A stretch of 64,000 nt of DNA, taken from positions 1 to 64,000 of the forward strand of contig NZ_JAFNPF010000002.1 in NCBI RefSeq assembly GCF_026535915.1, written 5' to 3'. Positions within the stretch are counted from its first letter, which is position 1; each line of letters begins with the position of its first letter. This DNA comes from Snodgrassella sp945267035. Lineage in GTDB: Bacteria > Pseudomonadota > Gammaproteobacteria > Burkholderiales > Neisseriaceae. Below, piece by piece: positions 47,884 through 56,239 of the stretch. The notes under the pieces were generated by a model. The model was not told the DNA's origin, searched no databases, and was given only the letters and a program-made list of their open reading frames with translations. The translations under genes and the position numbers were made by a program.

Positions 47884-48105
47884 TTATATTTGAGGCTTAA
47901 AAGCTTTCATATCATTAGGTACACCCACAGGCGTTGTACCATCTTTTACCGGATGCCTTGCTCCGTCGGGAGCAAACCAGGCACTATCTATTTTTATTTT
48001 ATTAAATTCTATTTTTTTCCATTCTTTCCATCTCTTTTTTTCTGTAGGAGTATATTTTTGATTTAGTAAGTATTTGTATTTATTATTACATAGTTTATTC
48101 TTCAC
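47884..48105 (-). pseudogene. Toxin-tip-like C-terminal fragment (73 codons)
   Basis: Open frame encoding KKRWKEWKKIEFNKIKIDSA, then WFAPDGARHPVKDGTTPVGV, PNDMKAFKPQI. The basic, Trp-rich end with APDGARHP-GTTPVG looks like the tip of an Rhs- or CdiA-type protein. No secretion or core region is attached, and the frame upstream is broken. The lipoprotein gene follows directly. Confidence 0.45.
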
Positions 48106-48359
48106 TGAAGTCGCTTTATTTTTCTTGCTTCATAAAATAGTTTAATACAATTTGTTTCATCATTAATTACTCTTAAATTCCATCAAAGATGTGGGTGATA
48201 TTTAAGGGAATCACCGTATGGTAACTAAAGGTTATTTTCCAATCTGAATATTATCCTTCAGGTAACATTCCAGACCGACAGGTATAAGCTTAATTTTTCC
48301 TGAGGGATAAAAACTATCTTTAAACACTATCATCCATATTTTTATTAATGTAAGAAATG

Positions 48360-49064
48360 TTATTTTCCATCACCAAAATATTGTTCTCTCAATGCTGGAT
48401 CTGTAAAGAGACATCTATCGTCAAATTCTTTATCAAACTCTTCACGACTTTTTATAGGCTTATCAGTAATATAAATATAATTTTTATCTAAACCAATCGT
48501 TTCGTCCCATTCTGAATCATGTCGGATCTCATTTTTCGTTCTAAACGTATTAACATCGGCACCGTCTATTTTTTTTCCACCGTAGTAGATTGCATTTTCA
48601 ACACGTAAGTAATCTCCTCCTAACACCGCATAATCTGAAGATGAGCCAGCTATAAAAAGTTCACTATTGACTTGAGAATGGCAGGTATAAATATAGATAT
48701 GGTGTTTATCTTTGAAATAATACTTACTTTGCATACCTTCGTTATATCTTAACCAGTGATCATTATTAATCTTTTTTCTATCCTCTATGTCATTAAACAG
48801 CAAATCAAACGTTTCTATATCAATTGTTTTGCTTACTGGTTGATACATTTTCGTTTTTGGATTATAAATTGTTGAATAATCGAGTGTATCTGTTGTTTCG
48901 CTTGCACTCCATGAATTTTTTGCACACCATGAATTAGGAATTTGAATATTCCATTCGTTACCATTCTTGATAAGAAATGTAGAAAGAGTTTTTGTACCAG
49001 CATGATGGCAGGCTGTTACCAAAAAAAAAGATATTAAATAGATGATTATTTTTTTATTTTTCAT
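48360..49064 (-). CDS. DKNYY-type lipoprotein
   Basis: 234 residues. Signal MKNKKIIIYLISFFLVTAC with Cys 19 as lipidation site. The mature protein has DKNYY-like units (YYFKDKHHIYIYTC near 114, GLDKNYIYITDKPIKS near 190), a repeat of the form aromatic-x-DK-x-x-aromatic-Y. DKNYY proteins are of unknown function and common beside polymorphic toxin loci. Ends LREQYFGDGK, as does a scrap at 46332. Confidence 0.65.
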   Translation of the reverse strand: MKNKKIIIYLISFFLVTACHHAGTKTLSTFLIKNGNEWNIQIPNSWCAKNSWSASETTDTLDYSTIYNPKTKMYQPVSKTIDIETFDLLFNDIEDRKKINNDHWLRYNEGMQSKYYFKDKHHIYIYTCHSQVNSELFIAGSSSDYAVLGGDYLRVENAIYYGGKKIDGADVNTFRTKNEIRHDSEWDETIGLDKNYIYITDKPIKSREEFDKEFDDRCLFTDPALREQYFGDGK

Positions 49065-49093
49065 AATTGGTTGATATTAAATATCTCTCCTTG

Positions 49094-49765
49094 ATAATAG
49101 TCATTCTTTCCATTTTACCAAATCAAATTCCCTTTTTATCGATAATGAAAAATTATTTGGATTAGTTTTTGCTACACTTTTTATGTATCCCCCTGCTAAT
49201 GTCTCTTGAAGATAATTAACTTGCCGTTTTCTTTAAAATAATTGCTATTTTCAAGTGTTTCATATGAGTTGGCATCGATATGACTCACTTCAATATAGAC
49301 ATATTTGGGGCATGATTCTGTGGTGGAATCTACTGAACGAATAAATAAATTATTATTCATATTACGATATAAATTATCTCTAATTTTTTTAATCGGCACT
49401 CTCTTTTAAGCAAGGTATTTTTGTGACCGTTTTTAAACTATTGCCATTATTTTAATAAAAGTGATGATTATCTTGAGCATAAAAGTACGCACCTAAATGT
49501 TCATAACTCTCTGTATCGATCATATCTTTTAACGGGTAGGTGGTCTCATTATGGGTAATAGTTGATAAATAGCGGGGTTTAAGATCATTATTGTGTGAAA
49601 GTAAATATAGATTTCCGGTTTTATCTTGAAAGAGATCATCTTTTATCAATACTACTTCTTCGCTTAGATGACAAGAAACTAATAAGATGGGCAAGAATAG
49701 GGTGAGAAGTTTTCATCACATTTAGAAATAGATTACTTTTCTTCTGGAAAATATTGTTGTTTTAA
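49094..49765. repeat. Tandem duplication, copy 1 (about 0.67 kb conserved)
   Basis: Nearly identical to 50625-51281. Each copy holds a broken small lipoprotein gene plus the last codons (LKQQYFPEE) of the next DKNYY gene. The unit length including the intervening gene is about 1.5 kb. Confidence 0.8.
49196..49710 (-). pseudogene. Broken small lipoprotein gene, copy 1
   Basis: Pieces in sequence: an ATG with a one-base-long A run that misframes LLTLFLPILLVSCHLSEE (a lipobox LLVSC), then VLIKDDLFQDKTGNLYLLSH to YAQDNHHFY, a TAA where copy 2 has TAT, and after a frame change NMNNNLFIRSVDSTTES to YETLENSNYFKENG. DKNYY-like. The early and late frame changes are shared with copy 2, so the gene was broken before duplication. 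Confidence 0.65.
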
Positions 49766-50365
49766 TTTTTCAAACTTAGTCGCGTTTAATATATTTTTTA
49801 GTGGCTCAAAATCTTTATATTCCATAATATCGCCTTGAGACCAAAAAAGATGATTATTATCAACGCCTAGCATCATATTACCAACCTTTATAACATGAAA
49901 CTGTTTAGCATCAGCATCAAGTTTTTTAGTTAACCAATAGACGTTTTTATCATCTTTAATGTAATTATCAGGTAACAACTCAAACTTTTCAGGATTAATT
50001 TCAATAATGGTAATTGGATCAAATCTGGGAGGGAATTGTTGATATGCATAAACAGCACGTTTATCTTTAAAATATTGTGTATTATCAATCTGTTGAAATG
50101 AGTCGATATCAATGATATCTTTAAGAGCAAAATAATGACCATCTTTAGTAAGATAATCATAATATGCTGAATATAAAGAATCTGTACTAGGAAAGACTTC
50201 ATTCACTCTTAAATAAATATTGTTATTATTATCTTTAAATAAAAGATCATCTTTTATCAAAATATATTGATGACTTTCTAAAGTATTTGTAATAACTGGC
50301 ACAGTTTTTTTTTCACATGAAAAAAGGAGCAAACAACTGATTAAAATATAATATAGTGATTTCAT
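49733..50365 (-). CDS. DKNYY-type lipoprotein
   Basis: 210 residues from ATG 50365 (MKSLYYILISCLLLFSC, lipobox Cys 17). The frame extends upstream without stop to at least 50506, but that part (FDQGTLWKTETKKIINAIDN) looks like the tail of another decayed gene. DKNYY units: YFKDKRAVYAY near 104, DNYIKDDKNVYWLTKKLDAD near 138 and GVDNNHLFWSQGDIMEYKDF near 171. Ends KLKQQYFPEEK. Envelope-anchored, function unknown. Confidence 0.65.
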   Translation of the reverse strand: MKSLYYILISCLLLFSCEKKTVPVITNTLESHQYILIKDDLLFKDNNNNIYLRVNEVFPSTDSLYSAYYDYLTKDGHYFALKDIIDIDSFQQIDNTQYFKDKRAVYAYQQFPPRFDPITIIEINPEKFELLPDNYIKDDKNVYWLTKKLDADAKQFHVIKVGNMMLGVDNNHLFWSQGDIMEYKDFEPLKNILNATKFEKLKQQYFPEEK

Positions 50366-50616
50366 AATGTTTTTAATTTCAGCTAGCCTTGTAATATTAT
50401 TAGCAGCCCTTTTAAATAAACTAATAGTACTTTCTAAAAAGTAATTGTCTATTGCATTAATAATTTTCTTTGTTTCAGTTTTCCACAGAGTGCCTTGATC
50501 AAACACTTCAAATTGTACATTACAAAAATCAGTACTATCAATTAATAAAAATCAATACATGTACATCGTTTAGTACAGAATTTTAATATAAATTGCATCC
50601 TAATCTTTTATTAATA

Positions 50617-51230
50617 TCATTTACAATAATAGTCATTCGTTCCCTTTTTATATGATAATGAAAAATTATTTGAATTAGCTCCTGCTACATGTTTTATGTA
50701 TCCCCTTGCTAATGTCTCTTGAAGATAGTTAACTTGCTGTTTATCTTTAAAATAATTGCTATTTTCAATTTTTTCATATGAGTTGGCATCGATATGACTC
50801 ACTTCAATATAGACATATTTGAGGCATGATTCTGTGGTGGAATCTACTGAACGAATAAATAAATTATTATTCATATTACGAGATAAATTATCTTTAATTT
50901 TTTTAATCGGCACTCTCTTTTAAGCAAGGTATCTTTGTGACCGTTTTTAAACTATTGCGATTATTATAATAAAAGTGATGATTATCTTGAGCATGAAAGT
51001 ACGCACCTAAATGTTCATAACTCTCTGTATCGATCATATCTTTTAACGGGTAGGTGGTCTCATTGTGGGTAATAGTTGATAAATAGCGGGAGTTAAGATC
51101 ATTATTGTGTGAAAGTAAATATAGATTTCCAATTTACCTTGAAAGAGATCATCTTTTATCAATACTACTTCTTCGCTTAGATGACAAGATACTAATAAGA
51201 TGGGCAAGAATAGGGTGAGAAGTTTTCATC
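50617..51230 (-). pseudogene. Broken small lipoprotein gene, copy 2
   Basis: Same gene as copy 1 at 49196-49710. It keeps TAT at the site of copy 1's stop but has its own one-base loss near 51133 and shares the misframed start and the frame change before MNNNLFIRSVDSTTES. The C-terminal part runs longer than in copy 1, to GTNDYYCK. Confidence 0.65.
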
Positions 51231-51281
51231 ACATTTAGGAATAGATTAGTTTTCTTCTGGAAAATATTGTTGTTTTAATTT
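50625..51281. repeat. Tandem duplication, copy 2
   Basis: Matches 49094-49765 with few changes; the offset is about 1513 at the DKNYY stop codons. Divergence starts abruptly inside both DKNYY genes, after the last dozen codons. Confidence 0.8.
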
Positions 51282-51896
51282 ATTTTTAATTGTACTTTCT
51301 ATATTTAAAGAATTAAATTCCTCATAGGATAATCGGTCATTCCTTATATAAAGATATTTTTCATCATAACCTAATTCTGGATGATTCGCATTTGCTGGTA
51401 TAACCTTAAAATATTTAGCTTCAACATCTAATAACTGCCTGGCATTCCAAAAAACGGTCTGGCTATCTTTAATATATTGCCCTACAACTTTATAGTTTGA
51501 AAATTGCAGAGGTAAGATGTAGACATTAATATCTGTAGCAAAATCAGCAATAGCATAAATATTTTTATTATCCGAAAAATATTTAGTTTCATCTATACGA
51601 TGAAAACTATTTTCCTGCAAAACATCATTAAGTAATTTTATTTTCGATTCTCGCAAGCGTAAATCGTAAACTTTATTCTCATAACCATAAGCAATTGTTC
51701 CTGTCGGATATCCAGGGTATTGATATTGTAAGTAATAATTACCTTGTTTATCTTTATATAGGATATCTTTTATCTGAATATAGTCAGAATTAATTTGTTC
51801 TATATGTTTTTTTTGTGTTTCTATATCATGTAAATTGGTGTGACATGAAGTAGTGAGTAACATGAATATAAAAATTATTATTTTTGCATTTTTCAT
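51246..51896 (-). CDS. DKNYY-type lipoprotein
   Basis: 216 residues. Signal MKNAKIIIFIFMLLTTSC with Cys 18. Units: DYIQIKDILYKDKQGNYYLQ near 39, ETKYFSDNKNIYAIADFATD near 102, GQYIKDSQTVFWNARQLLD near 138 and GYDEKYLYIRNDRLSYEEF near 175. Ends LKQQYFPEEN, shared with the paralogue at 49733. It is the first gene of the minus-strand array. Confidence 0.65.
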   Translation of the reverse strand: MKNAKIIIFIFMLLTTSCHTNLHDIETQKKHIEQINSDYIQIKDILYKDKQGNYYLQYQYPGYPTGTIAYGYENKVYDLRLRESKIKLLNDVLQENSFHRIDETKYFSDNKNIYAIADFATDINVYILPLQFSNYKVVGQYIKDSQTVFWNARQLLDVEAKYFKVIPANANHPELGYDEKYLYIRNDRLSYEEFNSLNIESTIKNKLKQQYFPEEN

Positions 51897-52939
51897 AAAA
51901 TAGTTATCTCTGTTTGATGTTACCTAAAAAAGCTTTCCTTTTAGCCCTCTATTTTTTCTAGTAAATATTTTATTAAATCTGCAACCCGAATGTTTGTCAC
52001 ATTTTCCCCTTTTCTGCGGATTTAGCTTTTTCTCGGTTTATTCCGGATAATGCTGCTTATGTTTACTTAAGCTATTATAGCTCCATTTCCTCACCTGCTT
52101 TATGCCATGTATAAAAATTGAATAATTGACCTCTCTATTCAATTTTTTCAACGTACTCTGCTATAGATAGTAGAATTCATCATTGAATATGAAACACGAA
52201 ATAATATTGGTTAAATTGGGCTTTGACCATTTCGCTGTCTGCACAAGTTGGACACTTTAAAAAAATACCGTTTATTTTGAAAAGTAAACAATTTAAATTT
52301 GCTGTTCAACCAAGTTGTTTTGCAGTTGTATTTGTAGCGGATTCCACCGAAATTCGATTAGCACGATTTGTGACCTGTTTGCTAAGGATTTGCCCAATTA
52401 AAATCATTCATTTGCAATAAGATATATTAAATACTATTTCATGCCCCATGAGCATGATTAACCCTATGCTCAATAGAAGCATGAAGGTGTGTTTGGATAT
52501 AAGCAAAAACTCTGTAAGCTATTTAAAATAGGATACAGCGCATTGTTGCTCTCAGGGTTATAGGTTGGTTTGTTTATACAATTACTATCTAATCAATTAT
52601 TTTGCTAGCTATGCGCTATGTGGCTATGAATAAACGGATATACGTCACTTTTAAATATTGATTTACAGGACTTTTATGTCCGTAAATTTGGTGACGAAGA
52701 TTGAAACGCTTAAACGATGCTATGCGGTGCTGCAATCTTTGTGTGGCTGGCTCATGGGCTTGGTTTTTTGGGCGGTCAAGGTTCTGTCTGTGTTCGTTAA
52801 CAGGAATGAATGCCATGACGAGTTCGTGTCTTATCCGGCTTCAGCGGGTTAACCGCTTTCGGCCAGATAAGTGATGCACAGGGTTGGTGTCAATGCTGAC
52901 AATAGCAATTATTGAGCAGACCACGTGCTTTATAAGATA
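51897..52939. other. Gene-free spacer of about 1 kb
   Basis: No intact gene. A minus-strand piece near 52215-52275 (LKCPTCADSEMVKAQFNQYY) looks like a zinc-ribbon start but is not enough to call. A structured palindrome lies at 52830-52871. Confidence 0.4.
52830..52871. repeat. Imperfect nested palindrome
   Basis: Outer arms CTTATC/GATAAG, middle GGC/GCC and inner AGCGG-GTTAA-CCGCT form a long hairpin just past the 3' end of the dehydrogenase gene. No T run follows on either strand. Possibly a structural RNA element or mobile palindrome. Confidence 0.45.
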
Positions 52940-53875
52940 TTATTTATTCGCCATAAAATGGTTTATGTTGTCTTCTAGCATCACGAGGATACGCTTGATG
53001 GCATCGATGCTACCCCAAGCAATATGTGGCGTGATGATGAGATTGGGTAGCTGTGTACTCAATAATGGATTGCCGTTAACTGGAGGCTCTTGACTGAGAA
53101 CGTCCATTCCGGCTCCGGCTAACTGGTCATTTTTCAACGCATTAACCAATGCTTGCTCTGACACCAATCCACCACGTCCAACGTTGATTAATATGGCTTG
53201 TGGTTTCATGGTTTTTAATTCTTCTTCCCCAATCATGTTGCGGGTTTGATCATTTAAAGGGCAATGTAAGCTCAGGATATCTGCTTGTTGCAGAACTTGT
53301 GTAAATGGGGTGTAACCTTCGCGAACGCTTGTGGCGTTTTTATGCTCACCCCATAATATTTTCATGCCAAAAGCCTGTGCTCTAGTGGCGACAGCTTGTC
53401 CAATACCGCCACGACCAAATATACCCAATGTTTTACCATTCAGATCACGAATGGGCGCACCTTTATAGCAGAAATACGGGCTTTTTTCCCATTTTCCTGC
53501 GGCAACATCACGCTGATAAGCAGGTAATTGGCGCATCAATGCCAGCATAAGCATTAAGGTATGATCGGCAACGGCATCATTACCATAACCATGTACATTG
53601 CGGACTTCAACGCCATGTTGTTGTGCTGCCTGCAGATCGATGTGATCTAAACCGGTTGCAGGTACGGCAATTAAGCGTAGCTTGGGGCAGTTTTTGATGG
53701 TCTCTGCATCAATGGGAATTTTATTTGTCACAACGATGGTGGCATTGGCGATGCGACTAATCACTTCATCTGGATTGGTACGCGGGTATTCGGTGGTGTG
53801 GTGCGGAAAACGGAAGTCGAATTGATGTTTAGGCAGGGTGGCACGATCTAAAAATACGATTTCGCTGGTATTCAT
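52940..53875 (-). CDS. D-2-hydroxyacid dehydrogenase (glycerate/hydroxypyruvate type)
   Basis: 311 residues. NAD-binding domain with TLGIFGRGGIGQAVATRAQA near residue 150. Catalytic set: Arg in INVGRGGLV near 232, Glu in DVLSQEPP near 260 and His in TPHIAWGS near 285. TGLDHIDLQAA near 75 is typical. Best fit is the glycerate dehydrogenase/hydroxypyruvate reductase branch (HprA-like); substrate not proven. ATG behind AGGAGCCCCA. Confidence 0.88.
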   Translation of the reverse strand: MNTSEIVFLDRATLPKHQFDFRFPHHTTEYPRTNPDEVISRIANATIVVTNKIPIDAETIKNCPKLRLIAVPATGLDHIDLQAAQQHGVEVRNVHGYGNDAVADHTLMLMLALMRQLPAYQRDVAAGKWEKSPYFCYKGAPIRDLNGKTLGIFGRGGIGQAVATRAQAFGMKILWGEHKNATSVREGYTPFTQVLQQADILSLHCPLNDQTRNMIGEEELKTMKPQAILINVGRGGLVSEQALVNALKNDQLAGAGMDVLSQEPPVNGNPLLSTQLPNLIITPHIAWGSIDAIKRILVMLEDNINHFMANK

Positions 53876-53977
53876 TGGGGCTCCTAATTATTTATATGTC
53901 ATTTAACAAGCTTGGCATGCAGACAATTCAGCTCTATGATACAGTGTACGCTGATTATAGACTGAAAGTTTCTCACT

Positions 53978-54304
53978 ATGGATTTGATGATCACAGACTT
54001 AGAACAAGGTACGGGTAAGGAAGCGGTAAAAGGTAAAGAAATTACGGTTCATTATACTGGTATGCTGGAAGATGGCACGGTTTTTGATTCGAGCGTGACG
54101 CGTAAGCAACCGCTTACTTTTACGCTGGGCGCTGGCATGGTCATTGCTGGCTGGGATCAAGGATTTGATGGCATGAAAGAAGGCGGCAAACGCAAGTTAA
54201 CTATTCCGTCACACATGGCGTATGGTAGTCGTGGTGCCGGTGGGGTCATTCCGCCTAATGCAACGCTGATTTTTGATGTGGAATTGTTGCAGGTAGAAGA
54301 TTAA
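53978..54304 (+). CDS. FKBP-type peptidyl-prolyl isomerase
   Basis: 108 residues, a single cytosolic FKBP domain without signal peptide: VHYTGMLEDGTVFDSSVTRK near residue 25, GAGMVIAGWDQGFDGMKEGG near 50 and PPNATLIFDVELL at the end. Catalyses proline isomerisation in protein folding. Close in length and sequence to the small neisserial FKBP. A hairpin follows. Confidence 0.93.
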   Translation: MDLMITDLEQGTGKEAVKGKEITVHYTGMLEDGTVFDSSVTRKQPLTFTLGAGMVIAGWDQGFDGMKEGGKRKLTIPSHMAYGSRGAGGVIPPNATLIFDVELLQVED

Positions 54305-54327
54305 TTTTTTTAGGTTGAGGTTTCACT

Positions 54328-54354
54328 CAGGCAGTCTGTGTAGCAGACTGCCTG
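54328..54354 (+). terminator. Hairpin after the FKBP gene, DUS-like arms
   Basis: CAGGCAGTCTG and CAGACTGCCTG form a perfect 11-base stem around TGTAG. The T run after it is weak. AGACTGCCTGAA differs by one base from the AGGCTGCCTGAA uptake-sequence dialect of Simonsiella. Confidence 0.65.
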
Positions 54355-54381
54355 AACTGCTTTAATTTTGTGAGTTAGGTA

Positions 54382-55755
54382 ATGAAAAATAATCCAGTCA
54401 TTGCTGCGATTGCTACCGCTCCGGGACGTGGTGGCGTAGGCGTAGTGCGACTTTCCGGTCAGAATCTGTTGCCATTGGCTCAAATTTTGTCTGGAGGCAA
54501 AACGCCCAAACCCAGGGTAGCCATGTATACCGATTTTACCGATGATCAGGATCGGGTCATCGATAATGGTTTATTGCTATTTTTTGCCGCGCCAGCCAGT
54601 TTTACCGGCGAAGATGTGATTGAGCTTCAAGGGCATGGTGGACCGGTGGTGATGCAAATGTTGTTACAACGCTGTTTGCAGCTTGGCGCGCGTTTGGCCG
54701 AACCGGGTGAATTCACAAAACGAGCTTTTCTCAATAATAAACTGGATCTGGCACAGGCCGAAAGTGTGGCAGATCTGATTGATGCTTCGAGTCAGTCGGC
54801 AGCACGTATGGCTGTACGCAGTTTGAAGGGGGCATTTTCCAGTGAGATTCATCAATTGGTTGATGAACTGATTACGCTGCGGATGTTGGTTGAGGCAACG
54901 CTGGATTTTCCGGAAGAGGATATCGATTTTTTACAAGCCGCTGATGCTGCCGGCAAGCTTGAGCATGTGCAATCCGCCCTCGAACATGTTTTGCTCCATG
55001 CTGAGCAGGGTGCTTTATTGCGCGAAGGCATGAAGGTGGTGCTGGTGGGTGCGCCCAATGTCGGCAAATCCAGTTTGCTTAATGCTCTTGCTGGCGAAGA
55101 AGTGGCTATTGTGACCGATATAGCCGGTACAACCAGAGATACGGTGCGTGAGCAGATTACGTTGGATGGTGTGCCGGTACATATTATTGATACCGCCGGC
55201 TTGCGCAAGACAGATGATGTGGTGGAAAAAATCGGTATTGAACGCAGCCAGCAAGCCGTGCAGCAAGCTGATGTCGCTTTAATTCTGGTGGATCAGCGCG
55301 AAGGCATTAATGAAACCACAGCAGAGATTTTGGCGCAGTTGCCTGCAGGTCTACATAAGATTGAAGTACACAATAAAATCGATCTGACTGGGGAGGTGGC
55401 GACAAGTGTTCCACGTGAAACTGGACAGTTACACGCGTTCACTGATGCAGAAACGGTGATTGCTTTGTCGGCAAAAAATGGTGTCGGACTGGATTTATTA
55501 CGGCAGGCGCTGTTGCAGCAAGTGGGATGGCAAGGAGAAAGTGAAGGGCTGTTTCTGGCACGAACACGTCATATACAGGCATTACAGCAGGCACAGCAGG
55601 AGCTGGGGTATGCCAGCCAATGTCAGCATGATCAAATTGAATTATTTGCCGAACATTTACGTTTGGCACAAAATGCTTTGAATGAAATTACCGGTGAATT
55701 TAGTGCAGATGATTTGCTCGGGGTGATTTTCAGTCGTTTTTGTATTGGTAAATAG
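54382..55755 (+). CDS. mnmE: tRNA modification GTPase MnmE (TrmE)
   Basis: 457 residues, full length. N-terminal folate-binding domain (IAAIATAPGRGGVGVVRLSG at 7-26), helical domain, then G domain with GAPNVGKSSLLNAL near 222, DIAGTTRDTV near 251, DTAGLRKT and the C-terminal FCIGK whose Cys is conserved. With MnmG it modifies U34 of tRNAs (cmnm5s2U). A parS-like sequence lies inside the gene at 55407. mnmE is often near the origin. Confidence 0.97.
   Translation: MKNNPVIAAIATAPGRGGVGVVRLSGQNLLPLAQILSGGKTPKPRVAMYTDFTDDQDRVIDNGLLLFFAAPASFTGEDVIELQGHGGPVVMQMLLQRCLQLGARLAEPGEFTKRAFLNNKLDLAQAESVADLIDASSQSAARMAVRSLKGAFSSEIHQLVDELITLRMLVEATLDFPEEDIDFLQAADAAGKLEHVQSALEHVLLHAEQGALLREGMKVVLVGAPNVGKSSLLNALAGEEVAIVTDIAGTTRDTVREQITLDGVPVHIIDTAGLRKTDDVVEKIGIERSQQAVQQADVALILVDQREGINETTAEILAQLPAGLHKIEVHNKIDLTGEVATSVPRETGQLHAFTDAETVIALSAKNGVGLDLLRQALLQQVGWQGESEGLFLARTRHIQALQQAQQELGYASQCQHDQIELFAEHLRLAQNALNEITGEFSADDLLGVIFSRFCIGK
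55407..55422. promoter_or_regulatory. parS-like site inside mnmE
   Basis: TGTTCCACGTGAAACT matches the parS consensus TGTTTCACGTGAAACA at 14 of 16 positions and keeps the CACGTG core. It lies about 15 kb from the perfect site at 40300. Confidence 0.6.
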
Positions 55756-56239
55756 TCATTAAACTGGCGGTATTTGCAGCTTTTGGCATGGAAATCTTAC
55801 TGCAGCTGTTTCTGCCTGCTGGATCAAAAACTTTTGAAAGAAATGAATGTTGAAGCGGGCGGTTTATGCTGACGCTATTCAACTGATAAGACCGATCGGC
55901 ACCATGAACTGATCTTTGCTAATATGACAGATATGTATGGCTAAACGTGGTTGACCGTTGTTGACTTTTCAAGTTTATGACGAAGTTTTGATTTATTAAG
56001 TTTGCTGGGCGATTTGACCGTTTTTTTGAATACTTGATTCATGCTGTAACACGAGAATTAACAGCATGAATATTGCTCACCAAGGTCTGGGCACCTTGCC
56101 GCTGGTATCGATCTGGTTAGAACGACAAATTCATTGCAGTGTGACTAATAAATTGTATGTGATCAGTAGGATGTTTTTAATGGCGATTTGACAATTGAAT
56201 TGCTATCTAATGGAGTTGCCATACTTAGGGTGTAGTCTA
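55756..56239. other. Spacer between convergent genes
   Basis: About 480 bases with no gene, RNA or clear terminator visible. Confidence 0.45.

Noticed and set aside
52215..52275. Minus-strand KCPTCADSEMVK, reminiscent of an IS1-type zinc ribbon
   Set aside because: Only about 20 codons, with no transposase catalytic part, terminal repeats or target duplication.
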